The notes beneath the pieces are model-generated. The model was not told the origin of the DNA and searched no databases. It was given only the letters and a program-made list of their open reading frames with translations. DNA of 64,000 bases, taken from assembly GCA_900318685.1 (NCBI GenBank), contig ONLL01000004.1:99527-163526 (forward strand), read 5' to 3'. The DNA is from an uncultured Prevotellaceae bacterium. GTDB taxonomy: Bacteria > Bacteroidota > Bacteroidia > Bacteroidales > Bacteroidaceae. The translations under genes and the position numbers were made by a program. Below are positions 1-7,019 of the stretch, in pieces. The first letter of the stretch is position 1. The number at the start of each line of letters is the position of its first letter.

Positions 1-1257
1 AATGTAACTGATGCTGGAACAGCAGCATCATGGAGCAAGGAGGTAGGTGATTATGTAGATAGCGCATTTGACGCAATTAAAGCCCCAACGCCGAATGTTA
101 CTGATGCTGGAATAGTACTCTCTGCAGAAGAAGATGCTATCCATGCTTTGGCGAGCGAATTGGAAGCGACAATACAGATTGACGGAAAAGCTACTATTAA
201 AACAATGTCCTTGCAAAATGTCGATGAAGTAATTGCTATCATGAAAAACATTTCTGAAGGTCAAGTTGCAAAACAAATTATCGGGTCTAGTTTATTAAAT
301 GCATCAGATGGTTGGTTGTATACTGTTGGTATAGGATATAATGGCATTTGCTTTATAAATGGTCTTTTAGAAGGCATCGAGGGAAATGCTTCTTATGCTA
401 ATCCTATGACGCCTGAAGAGAAAGCAATGAGAGAACAACAAGTTAATGCTATACTTGAAATACAAGCAGCAGGACAGGAAGTTGCCGCCGCTAGAGAAGC
501 TCTCAAAAATGCCACCACCGATGCAGAAAGAGAGAAAGCCCGAAATGACCTTAAACAAGCTGAACAGCATCAAAAAGAGGCTCAGGGCTTCTATGACATG
601 AGACACAATGAAAAAGAACCCGAGCAACCTACTCCAACCGCCATAGACGCCGAAGCAGAGTTAAAAAGAGCTGAAGATGACAAAATGAAAGCAGAAAAGG
701 CGTATCAACAAGCCTTAGCCGCTAAAGACGCAGAAGCTCAGGAAGCTGCACTTAATGCACTTGATAATGCGAATAAACGCGAAGAAGCCGCTTTAACAGC
801 AGTAAATGCCCAAAGGATGGCATATAATATGGACTATGACAATGACGCAGCCAATGCAGCACAAGCACTTAATAATTGGGATAGGGCATACGATAATCTG
901 GAAGCTGTAGAGAATCGACAGGACATTTTACAAAACAATCCAAATATAATTGCAAACCTAGAACAACAAAATAGCAAAGATTCAACTACCGCTCTTGAGG
1001 CCATGTATAATGCAGAAGAGATAAAAGGTTATACAAATCAATATAATGCAGCTAATTTGGCTAATCAACTGAGCGGAGAAACACAGTATGGTTATGATCT
1101 TGCTTTCGCTCAAAACAACGAAGATGAGGCATTCAATCAAGCTGCGCTTCTAGGTGACGTAGCAGCTGAGTCCTGGGCTGCACAAGTAAATGCTGACCTG
1201 ACCGCACAAGACCTTAAATGGGTGCTAGAGAATGGCGATAAAAAGGAGGAAGAATGA
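1..1257 (+). CDS. C-terminal part of a large Ala-rich coiled-coil protein, function unknown (5' end outside window)
   Basis: The reading frame is open from base 1, so the gene starts upstream of the window; a TTG at 148 is an internal codon, not a convincing start. The first 60 visible residues contain a repeat: the motif NVTDAG occurs twice, 31 residues apart (bases 1-18 and 94-111). A hydrophobic patch near residues 95-120 (bases about 285-370) could be membrane-active. After that the protein is Ala/Glu/Lys/Gln-rich and strongly helical (bases about 400-900), ending in an Asn/Gln-rich stretch and an acidic-basic tail. It overlaps the next gene by 4 bases (ATGA), which suggests translational coupling. 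I do not recognise the family. A pair consisting of an exported effector and its partner is possible but is inference only. Confidence 0.75.
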   Translation, partial: NVTDAGTAASWSKEVGDYVDSAFDAIKAPTPNVTDAGIVLSAEEDAIHALASELEATIQIDGKATIKTMSLQNVDEVIAIMKNISEGQVAKQIIGSSLLNASDGWLYTVGIGYNGICFINGLLEGIEGNASYANPMTPEEKAMREQQVNAILEIQAAGQEVAAAREALKNATTDAEREKARNDLKQAEQHQKEAQGFYDMRHNEKEPEQPTPTAIDAEAELKRAEDDKMKAEKAYQQALAAKDAEAQEAALNALDNANKREEAALTAVNAQRMAYNMDYDNDAANAAQALNNWDRAYDNLEAVENRQDILQNNPNIIANLEQQNSKDSTTALEAMYNAEEIKGYTNQYNAANLANQLSGETQYGYDLAFAQNNEDEAFNQAALLGDVAAESWAAQVNADLTAQDLKWVLENGDKKEEE

Positions 1258-2342
1258 AAACATATACCTATAGACCTTTCTGTTCCAAAATACCTTATTG
1301 CCCTGTTGTTATAACAAAGGGCAAACTGCATTACGAAGGTGAACCTGAAGCAGAGGATCCAGAAGACATGGGACTCTCACTTGTGGCCAGTTCGTGTGAC
1401 GATGGCTGGGGCTATATCCAGAATTTGGATATCTTCACCAAGGAGACTTTCCCAATGCCCAACCGCCTGTCCTTACGCTATATCACGATGAATGACGGGC
1501 GATGTTATGCCCTTGAAACAGACCTTGATCAAAAACGAGCCGATGAATTGTGGCAGAATCAAGAACAAGAGCATCCCAATCGGGCATTCAGTAGTTACGT
1601 GATAGGTACAGCTCCTTTCGGAGGCGTGGCAATATGGCTTAGAGGACGTGACCATTCAGTGTTGCTTCACTGGCTAAAGTCCGATGAAGTCCCCATGAAC
1701 TTAATTGAAAAGAGCCGTTACGGCTGGACGTTAGAAATGGAAGAGTCTGAAGTCATCAGCCGTGAGGAGCTTGATGATAACATGAAACAGTATTGTTATC
1801 GATATGTAGCATTGGAGGAATTCTGGGACAATGTGAACAAACGATGGGTAGAATATCCAGATGATAACATGTACTACGACGACTTGGATATTGACAGCAT
1901 AGAGGATCATCGTACAGACGGAACTTTTAATTATATAAAAGGAGATGAGAGCCAGCTAGAATACCATACAACAGGAAAGCCTGTTCGAATTACCATCCGA
2001 TGGCATGCAGGTTCGGCCGAATACTTTGCACACATTTGGCTAGTGAGCATCTTTATTAATCAGATTTTTAATGCTTTCTTTTCAGAAAGGCATGACACCA
2101 AAGTGGATATAATGCTACGTCTTGATCCAGACAACCAAGCCTACCAATTGGCTTTACGAGGTAATGACAATCCACAACCGTTCATCATTCCATGGTACGC
2201 ATACCAACTCATTGTGTTCAAAAACGGTGAGGAACACTTTACTAGCCCCAACTACATTTTGGAGGACGGTCAATGGAGCTGGCTATGGCGGAAGAAGGAA
2301 AAGGCCCCTGAGAATGGGAATATAGGTAATGGCCAGCAATAA
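1254..2342 (+). CDS. DUF2931-like hypothetical protein
   Basis: This is a 362-residue protein whose ATG overlaps the stop of the preceding gene. It is rich in Trp, Tyr and acidic residues. The stretch GTAPFGGVAIWLRG (about residues 119-132), following an N-terminal segment with P-x-VVITKG and a central W/Y-rich part, resembles DUF2931 proteins, which are common in Bacteroidota and usually lipoproteins. Here no signal peptide or lipobox is visible, so this copy would be cytosolic. Its function is unknown. The 4-base overlap argues that it acts with the upstream Ala-rich protein. The family assignment is from memory of the motif and is tentative; the gene itself is secure. Confidence 0.7.
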   Translation: MKTYTYRPFCSKIPYCPVVITKGKLHYEGEPEAEDPEDMGLSLVASSCDDGWGYIQNLDIFTKETFPMPNRLSLRYITMNDGRCYALETDLDQKRADELWQNQEQEHPNRAFSSYVIGTAPFGGVAIWLRGRDHSVLLHWLKSDEVPMNLIEKSRYGWTLEMEESEVISREELDDNMKQYCYRYVALEEFWDNVNKRWVEYPDDNMYYDDLDIDSIEDHRTDGTFNYIKGDESQLEYHTTGKPVRITIRWHAGSAEYFAHIWLVSIFINQIFNAFFSERHDTKVDIMLRLDPDNQAYQLALRGNDNPQPFIIPWYAYQLIVFKNGEEHFTSPNYILEDGQWSWLWRKKEKAPENGNIGNGQQ

Positions 2343-2886
2343 TTGTCGTGAAAACTGACAGAAAAGAGGGGGATTGGAGATTGGTGCTCTGGAAGAGAAT
2401 GAAGGGAGAAAGGACATTGGAAGGATGGAAAGGGCCATTTGGGTGGTTTTGCATCGCAAAAGTAGCGTTGAGGCCGCTAGATGGCCACTTTGCGGTCGCC
2501 CGTTGCGGACGGAGAGGTCGCTCGTTGCGGACGGATGGGACGAACATCGCGGACGGATGTAACGTCCGTCCGAAACTAACGACCTCAAAATGGGCTTCTA
2601 GCGAGGCTGCTTTATCGGATAGTTCGCGATTTTGCATAAGAAAATACGGATCGGAAGTACCTTTTTTGGCGCTAAAATATGGCCAATTTGGGGCTCTTTT
2701 GAGGGAGTTCGGATGACAACAAGAGCGCAAACTGCTTATTCTCAGCGATATACAAAACGCTCAAAACTAAAATATTTGCAGGCAACTGGCCAGAAAATCG
2801 AAAGAGGGGCCTTCTCGCGAGGGCATTTGTAAAGAATAATCGGAAGAAATGACTAGAACGGCCCTCCTGAAGGAAGGCATAAGACT
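2343..2886. other. 544-bp non-coding stretch with GC-rich repeats
   Basis: No convincing gene lies here; the 122-codon frame at 2348-2716 has repeat-derived, low-quality sequence. The stretch holds a 22-bp-period repeat and a small hairpin (listed separately). No clear TAnnTTTG promoter box was found for the operon that begins at 2887. Confidence 0.6.
2502..2572. repeat. 22-bp-period repeat with core TTGCGGACGGA, plus hairpin
   Basis: The core GTTGCGGACGGA occurs at 2502 and 2524, and a variant ATCGCGGACGGA at 2546, spaced exactly 22 bases. The last unit merges into an 8-bp perfect inverted repeat, CGGACGGA at 2550-2557 and TCCGTCCG at 2565-2572. The same core recurs with the same 22-base spacing at 43396-43473. 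Confidence 0.8.
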
Positions 2887-3219
2887 ATGACGAACCTGAA
2901 CATATATGAATCGCCGATACGCATCGACCTGGTATTCGGACAGAACGCTAGGAAGGAGTCGTTCGTGGTGGTGAAGAACCATCAGCGGACGCTGCTCGAG
3001 GGTACTCCTGGAGAATGCGTGACGAAGATACGACGGATCGTGCACGAGCTGGCACTGACGCTGAAGAACCCACACATCGTGTTCTACCTGCAGACGACGG
3101 GTGATGAATATCCATATTGCGACTACGACATTGCAGAGATGAAGAGCCGGCTGATGATGGTCAGCGTGGCTAACAAATGCAGTATTGAGGTGCGCACGAA
3201 GGTGAACACCCGATTCTGA
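2887..3219 (+). CDS. Small hypothetical protein, first gene of the ubiquitin-like/baseplate operon
   Basis: This is a 110-residue protein with mixed alpha/beta character: an N-terminal strand (RIDLVFGQ), a central helix (CVTKIRRIVHELALTL), then a strand (HIVFYLQT) and a C-terminal strand (CSIEVRTKV). It has no signal peptide, membrane segment or C-terminal Gly. It sits 57 bases upstream of the ubiquitin-like gene on the same strand. I do not recognise a family. From position and size it could be a partner or adaptor of the Ubl, or a divergent small-domain protein without a conjugation tail; neither is shown by sequence. Confidence 0.75.
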   Translation: MTNLNIYESPIRIDLVFGQNARKESFVVVKNHQRTLLEGTPGECVTKIRRIVHELALTLKNPHIVFYLQTTGDEYPYCDYDIAEMKSRLMMVSVANKCSIEVRTKVNTRF

Positions 3220-3276
3220 AGAGTGAACAATCATTGAACAGAGAACAATCATAAAAAACAATTAACAATAACAACT

Positions 3277-3603
3277 ATGACAGATCAGGAATTTTATCAG
3301 GAAGAGTTTATCGTCATGCTCACCATCGACGGCACATCGTACGACGAGATCGAGGTGAAGGTGACGGATCCCAACAAGACAATACGTGATCAGATCAACA
3401 GTATTGTCCAAGTGTTTGAACTGCCGAAGATGGACAATGGTGGCAACCCCATCCAGTATCTGCTCGGCAAACTGATGGAGGACGACGAGGAGCCGGTGAT
3501 CCTGGAGTTCGAGGACGAGAGCGGACGCGAGATGGCTCTCGTCGACTATGAGATCCAGCCGCTCGACCATCTGCACCTTATCTCTGTGCCCATCGCTGGC
3601 TGA
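3277..3603 (+). CDS. Ubiquitin-like (beta-grasp) protein with C-terminal Gly
   Basis: This 108-residue acidic protein has the expected order of a ubiquitin fold: strand (EEFIVMLTID, about 7-16), strand (YDEIEVKVTD), a helix (IRDQINSIVQVF, about 36-47), then strands around VILEFEDESG and a final hydrophobic strand (LHLISVPIAG) that ends in a single Gly at the C terminus. A free terminal Gly is the conjugation-competent form for E1 adenylation, so no proteolytic maturation would be needed. The next gene encodes an E2, and E1 and JAMM genes follow in the same operon. MoaD/ThiS-type sulfur carriers end in GG and are not accompanied by E2 proteins. The assignment rests on fold pattern plus context, not on close identity to ubiquitin. 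Confidence 0.8.
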   Translation: MTDQEFYQEEFIVMLTIDGTSYDEIEVKVTDPNKTIRDQINSIVQVFELPKMDNGGNPIQYLLGKLMEDDEEPVILEFEDESGREMALVDYEIQPLDHLHLISVPIAG

Positions 3604-3655
3604 GTGAAAAGTGTAGAGAGTAGAGTGTAGAGTTTGCTACCGCATTCATATTTGC

Positions 3656-3690
3656 CTCAAATCTCAATTCTCAATTCTCAAATCTCAAAT
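3656..3690. repeat. Five 7-bp units CTCAAWT upstream of the E2 gene
   Basis: Five consecutive 7-base units of CTCAAAT or CTCAATT run to within 10 bases of the E2 start codon. The related unit CTCAAAC occurs at the start of the E1 gene (11319-11346). In this position, unit number would change the leader length but not a reading frame. Confidence 0.8.
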
Positions 3691-3700
3691 CTTGAACACC

Positions 3701-4384
3701 ATGAATCCTGCAATTAATAACTTTAACCTGAAGGAACTGAAGGGACGTGATGCCCGCTTGTTCCAGGAATGGAAGGAACTGGACTCGCTGTGCAGCAAGC
3801 GCAAAGCTGACAGTCCGAACCCACTGAAACCTTCCTTGTCGTATATCATCAGAAGAAAGAACGCCGTTGGACTGCCCACGGAGTTTGAGATATGGTACCG
3901 CTGCAAGAGCATCGTCGGCGTGGAGGATACTCCTGCCCCTCGCAAGCCCATCTTCGGCTATCTGCACAAGATGAGCGTGGTGCTGCCCAATAACTACCCC
4001 TCGGCCGACGGTAACCCAGTCTTCACGTTTATCAGCGACATCTGGCATCCTAACATCCGCTATAGCGGCTCGTTCAAGGGACATGTTTGCCTGACCATCA
4101 AGGAGATGGGCGTGCTGGCCTCGATCAAAGACCTGGTGCTGCGCGTGGAGCGCTACCTGAAGTATCAGATGTATCATGCCCAGAACACCTATCCTTATCC
4201 TGAGGATCAGACGGTGGCTGAGTGGGTGCGCGAAGAGGCCGAGCCCAACGGCTGGACGAAGTTCACACAGGAGATGCCTCAGCCTGAGCAGAAGCCTCAG
4301 CCTGCACCTGAGCCACAGGCAGAAGCTGCCCCTGCTGCTGCAGCTGAAGAGAAGCCCAAGAAAAAGATCACACTAAGCATTTAA
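3701..4384 (+). CDS. Ubiquitin-conjugating (E2/UBC-fold) enzyme
   Basis: I start the 227-residue protein at ATG 3701, not the upstream TTG at 3692. The canonical E2 core is readable: LPNNYP (95-100), a strand with PVFTF (106-110), then W-HPN at 115-118 and G-H-V-C-L with Cys130, matching the eukaryotic pattern YP...P...F..-HPN...G-x-CL. His116-Pro117-Asn118 and the Cys 12 residues after Asn are the expected oxyanion and thioester positions. The core is followed by helices (about 140-185) and a Pro/Glu/Gln/Ala-rich tail (192-222). The predicted role is to accept the Ubl from the E1-like protein on Cys130 and transfer it to a target. It is cytosolic. Next gene starts 5 bases after the stop. Confidence 0.9.
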   Translation: MNPAINNFNLKELKGRDARLFQEWKELDSLCSKRKADSPNPLKPSLSYIIRRKNAVGLPTEFEIWYRCKSIVGVEDTPAPRKPIFGYLHKMSVVLPNNYPSADGNPVFTFISDIWHPNIRYSGSFKGHVCLTIKEMGVLASIKDLVLRVERYLKYQMYHAQNTYPYPEDQTVAEWVREEAEPNGWTKFTQEMPQPEQKPQPAPEPQAEAAPAAAAEEKPKKKITLSI

Positions 4385-4389
4385 GGAAG

Positions 4390-5481
4390 ATGAAAAAGTT
4401 ACTTTTATCCCTACTCTGCTGTCTGCTGGCCTCCACTGGCTGGGCCGACGAGCAAAGGAAAATCACGCTGAGCAACGACAACCAGCAGGAGACCGTCAAC
4501 CTGTCGTACTGCAACATCTTCGTCACACTGATCAATCCTGATGCTGACGAGGCCGCAAAGGTGCTCATCGAAGTGGAGAACCTCGACGAAACGAAGCTTT
4601 TGGCACTATATCACCAGCCCTACAACGAGAAACAGGTGAAGAAGCTGAGGCCTTCGTTCAAGTATGACAAACTGTTTGGAGGAACGAAGGGCAAGCGTAT
4701 CATCGATCCCTGCAGCCTTCCTATGAATAAAGATGTGTTCGTGGAGCCATCCAACAAGTACAGCCTGCCTCACTTCAACGTGAATGCAGACGAGACGATG
4801 GTGGTGAAGCTGCCCATCTATATCGCCAAGTCGAAGAAGGACGGCATTATCCAGCGCATTCTGGGGAAAGAGAAGCTCATCCTGCTGCGCAAGCAGGTGA
4901 TCGAGCTCGACATCGAGGTATCGATGAAGCCATCGGCTGAATACCTGGGTCTGCAGAAGGATATAGAGACGCTGAAGAAGGATGTGAACAATGCTGTATT
5001 CTGCACCCACAGAAACCACCGCCAGTCGGTGGAGCAGCAGCAAGAGCCCTACAAGAAGCGCATCGACGACCTGAAGGCCAAGATCGATGCCGCTATCAGC
5101 CAGCACGGCTGGAGCGCCAGCGATGGTGGCTATCAGCGCTATGCCGCTCTGAAGGACGACATCGACAAGAACATCGACCTGAATAAGCACCTGGGCACCT
5201 GCCGCCAGCATCGTGGTGGTGGTACACCTGCAGGACACCAGTGCAGCTACTGCTCACTGTCACTGCAGCAAATCTACCATAAGCTGGACGACCTCTATAA
5301 GAAGATCTACAGCAGCAACGACCGCCAGGCTACGAAGGCCAGCGTGATGGGCCAGGTGAACGCCCTCTACAATTGCTGCACAGCTGCTGACTGCGCCAAG
5401 CATGCTTCACAGTGGCGAAATGGTGGTGGAGGCTACAAGAGCAGGATTCAAGAACGCTACAACCGCATCCAAGGCCTATGA
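4390..5481 (+). CDS. Periplasmic Cys-containing coiled-coil protein of the operon
   Basis: This 363-residue protein has a clear signal peptide (MKKLLLSLLCCLLASTGWA, cleavage near 20). The mature part has a beta-rich region (about 25-185, with repeated strands ending in VIELDIEVSM), a coiled-coil segment (about 190-245), and a His/Cys-rich C-terminal part with HQCSYCSLS, a CC and a further C-x-K-H, which may form disulfides or bind metal. It is therefore expected in the periplasm. Its stop overlaps the start of the next gene (ATGA), so the two are probably translated together and may form a complex. No family was recognised. Confidence 0.8.
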   Translation: MKKLLLSLLCCLLASTGWADEQRKITLSNDNQQETVNLSYCNIFVTLINPDADEAAKVLIEVENLDETKLLALYHQPYNEKQVKKLRPSFKYDKLFGGTKGKRIIDPCSLPMNKDVFVEPSNKYSLPHFNVNADETMVVKLPIYIAKSKKDGIIQRILGKEKLILLRKQVIELDIEVSMKPSAEYLGLQKDIETLKKDVNNAVFCTHRNHRQSVEQQQEPYKKRIDDLKAKIDAAISQHGWSASDGGYQRYAALKDDIDKNIDLNKHLGTCRQHRGGGTPAGHQCSYCSLSLQQIYHKLDDLYKKIYSSNDRQATKASVMGQVNALYNCCTAADCAKHASQWRNGGGGYKSRIQERYNRIQGL

Positions 5482-6992
5482 TGTGCAGATGGCTTTTGCG
5501 AACCGTTGTCGTGCTGCTCTCTTTGGCTGGAGCTACGAAGGGCTGGTCGAAGGAGGTGAGAGACACGCTGTTCTCTCCCTCTGGCGACAGGGTCATCGTG
5601 GACTATAGCATCACACAGAGTGGCGGACAGACAACGGTGCGCTTCAACAATATCCAGAAGAAGCTGGGCACGACCAACCAGCGGAAATACAAGAAGTTGG
5701 ACGAGGTGGCAGTGGTCATCTTCGACCGTACTGGCACCTACAACGACATGAAGTTCGATGGCATGACGCCTATGGCATTTATGGTGCCTTCAGGTGTGCA
5801 GTACAACTACTCCAACGACGGCTATTTCCTGCTGCAGGACAATCCCACGCTGCAGTTCTCATGCAGCGAGGAGGCCCAGCTGAGCATTCCGCTCTACCTC
5901 GCCCACTATGAGAAGAAGCACCACTACGAGATCTTCAGCCAGAGCGGCACCCTGCAGTTCTCGACGAAGGTCAGCGGTGGTGGAGCAGCTGGTGGCAGAG
6001 GCCGTAGCGGAGGCGGAGGTAACGGAGTTAGAGCAGCCAATGCCGACGACATCATCGTCAGCGAGGAGCTGAGCGACGAAGGGTTGACACCTCTCGACGA
6101 TGCGATGATAACCATCGCTAACGTGAGGAACCAGCTGGAGGGTGTCACCAAACTGCCTTTCCCTGAGGACCTCACCTTCCAGGCCAATCACCTGAGAGAG
6201 TTGCGCAGCCGCATCTCAGATATGGATGTGCTGCAGGACATCAATAGAGTGTTGGCTGCTTACGACAAGAAGAAGGGTGACCTGGAGGAAGGTGCCGCTG
6301 CCCAGCAGCAGGCCGCTGCAGCAGCCGCCCAGCAAGCAGCTAAAGAAGAGGCTGCCGCTCAGCAGGCCCGTCAGGACTCCATTCAGGCTGCCCAGGAAAA
6401 GAAAGCCGACGAGAAGCAGAAGGACATGATGTGGCTCATCGGTGGTATTGCCGGCCTGGGTGTATTGCTCATGGGTGGCAAGCAGATCTTCCAAAGCATC
6501 AAGAACAACAAGATGCAGAAACTGATGATGGACAACATCAACAAGGCTCAGCAGCAGGCACTGGGACAAGTGAAGATTCCTGGCCTCGACGATAATCCGC
6601 TGACTAAAGATGTCAATGCGCAGATCCAGCGTGAGGCAAGAAAGACGATGACGAAGGAAGGCGAAGCTGCCAAGCAACGGCTACAGGCCTTGCGCAAGGG
6701 CAACAGCGATGCCGCAGCTCCTCAGCCCGCACAACCAGGAAACTCTGGGCAGCCCGGATCTTCCAGAACATCTGGAAATCCCGGACATTCCGGACAACCC
6801 GCACAGCCCTCCACTCCTGGCAAGCGTCCGCTGCGAACAGTCAGCCAAGTAAAGGCAGAGGCAGGACTCGATCCCACGAAGAATGCCGGACTGGAGATCA
6901 CTGTCAAGCCACAGCGGCAGTCGCTCAATGATGCCATCCCCGCCAAATACAAGCGCTGGCGCAAGCCGGGCACGCCCGATAGCAACAAGTAA
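5478..6992 (+). CDS. Bitopic membrane protein with periplasmic beta domain and cytosolic tail
   Basis: Start chosen at ATG 5478, which overlaps the upstream stop and begins directly before a signal-peptide-like segment; the longer frame from 5412 adds a non-native leader. The protein has 504 residues: signal sequence 1-24, a beta-rich periplasmic domain (30-165), a Gly-rich linker (166-184), a helical Ala/Gln/Lys coiled coil (272-315), one transmembrane helix (318-334, MWLIGGIAGLGVLLMGG), then a basic helix and a Pro/Gly/Ser-rich cytosolic tail (435-470). The topology (outside-in) matches the following JAMM and RING proteins, suggesting a shared envelope complex. No family was recognised. The tail would face the cytosolic E2 and Ubl. 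Confidence 0.8.
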   Translation: MMCRWLLRTVVVLLSLAGATKGWSKEVRDTLFSPSGDRVIVDYSITQSGGQTTVRFNNIQKKLGTTNQRKYKKLDEVAVVIFDRTGTYNDMKFDGMTPMAFMVPSGVQYNYSNDGYFLLQDNPTLQFSCSEEAQLSIPLYLAHYEKKHHYEIFSQSGTLQFSTKVSGGGAAGGRGRSGGGGNGVRAANADDIIVSEELSDEGLTPLDDAMITIANVRNQLEGVTKLPFPEDLTFQANHLRELRSRISDMDVLQDINRVLAAYDKKKGDLEEGAAAQQQAAAAAAQQAAKEEAAAQQARQDSIQAAQEKKADEKQKDMMWLIGGIAGLGVLLMGGKQIFQSIKNNKMQKLMMDNINKAQQQALGQVKIPGLDDNPLTKDVNAQIQREARKTMTKEGEAAKQRLQALRKGNSDAAAPQPAQPGNSGQPGSSRTSGNPGHSGQPAQPSTPGKRPLRTVSQVKAEAGLDPTKNAGLEITVKPQRQSLNDAIPAKYKRWRKPGTPDSNK

Positions 6993-7019
6993 AAAACAAC
7001 GTCAACACATACAAACGTT

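Noticed and set aside
2348..2716. 122-codon plus-strand frame between the DUF2931-like gene and the Ubl operon
   Set aside because: The sequence is made from 22-bp repeats and low-complexity DNA, overlaps equally long frames on the other strand, and shows no protein-like pattern.
5412..5477. Upstream in-frame extension of the bitopic membrane protein
   Set aside because: It lies inside the preceding gene, and the signal-peptide-like segment starts at 5478.
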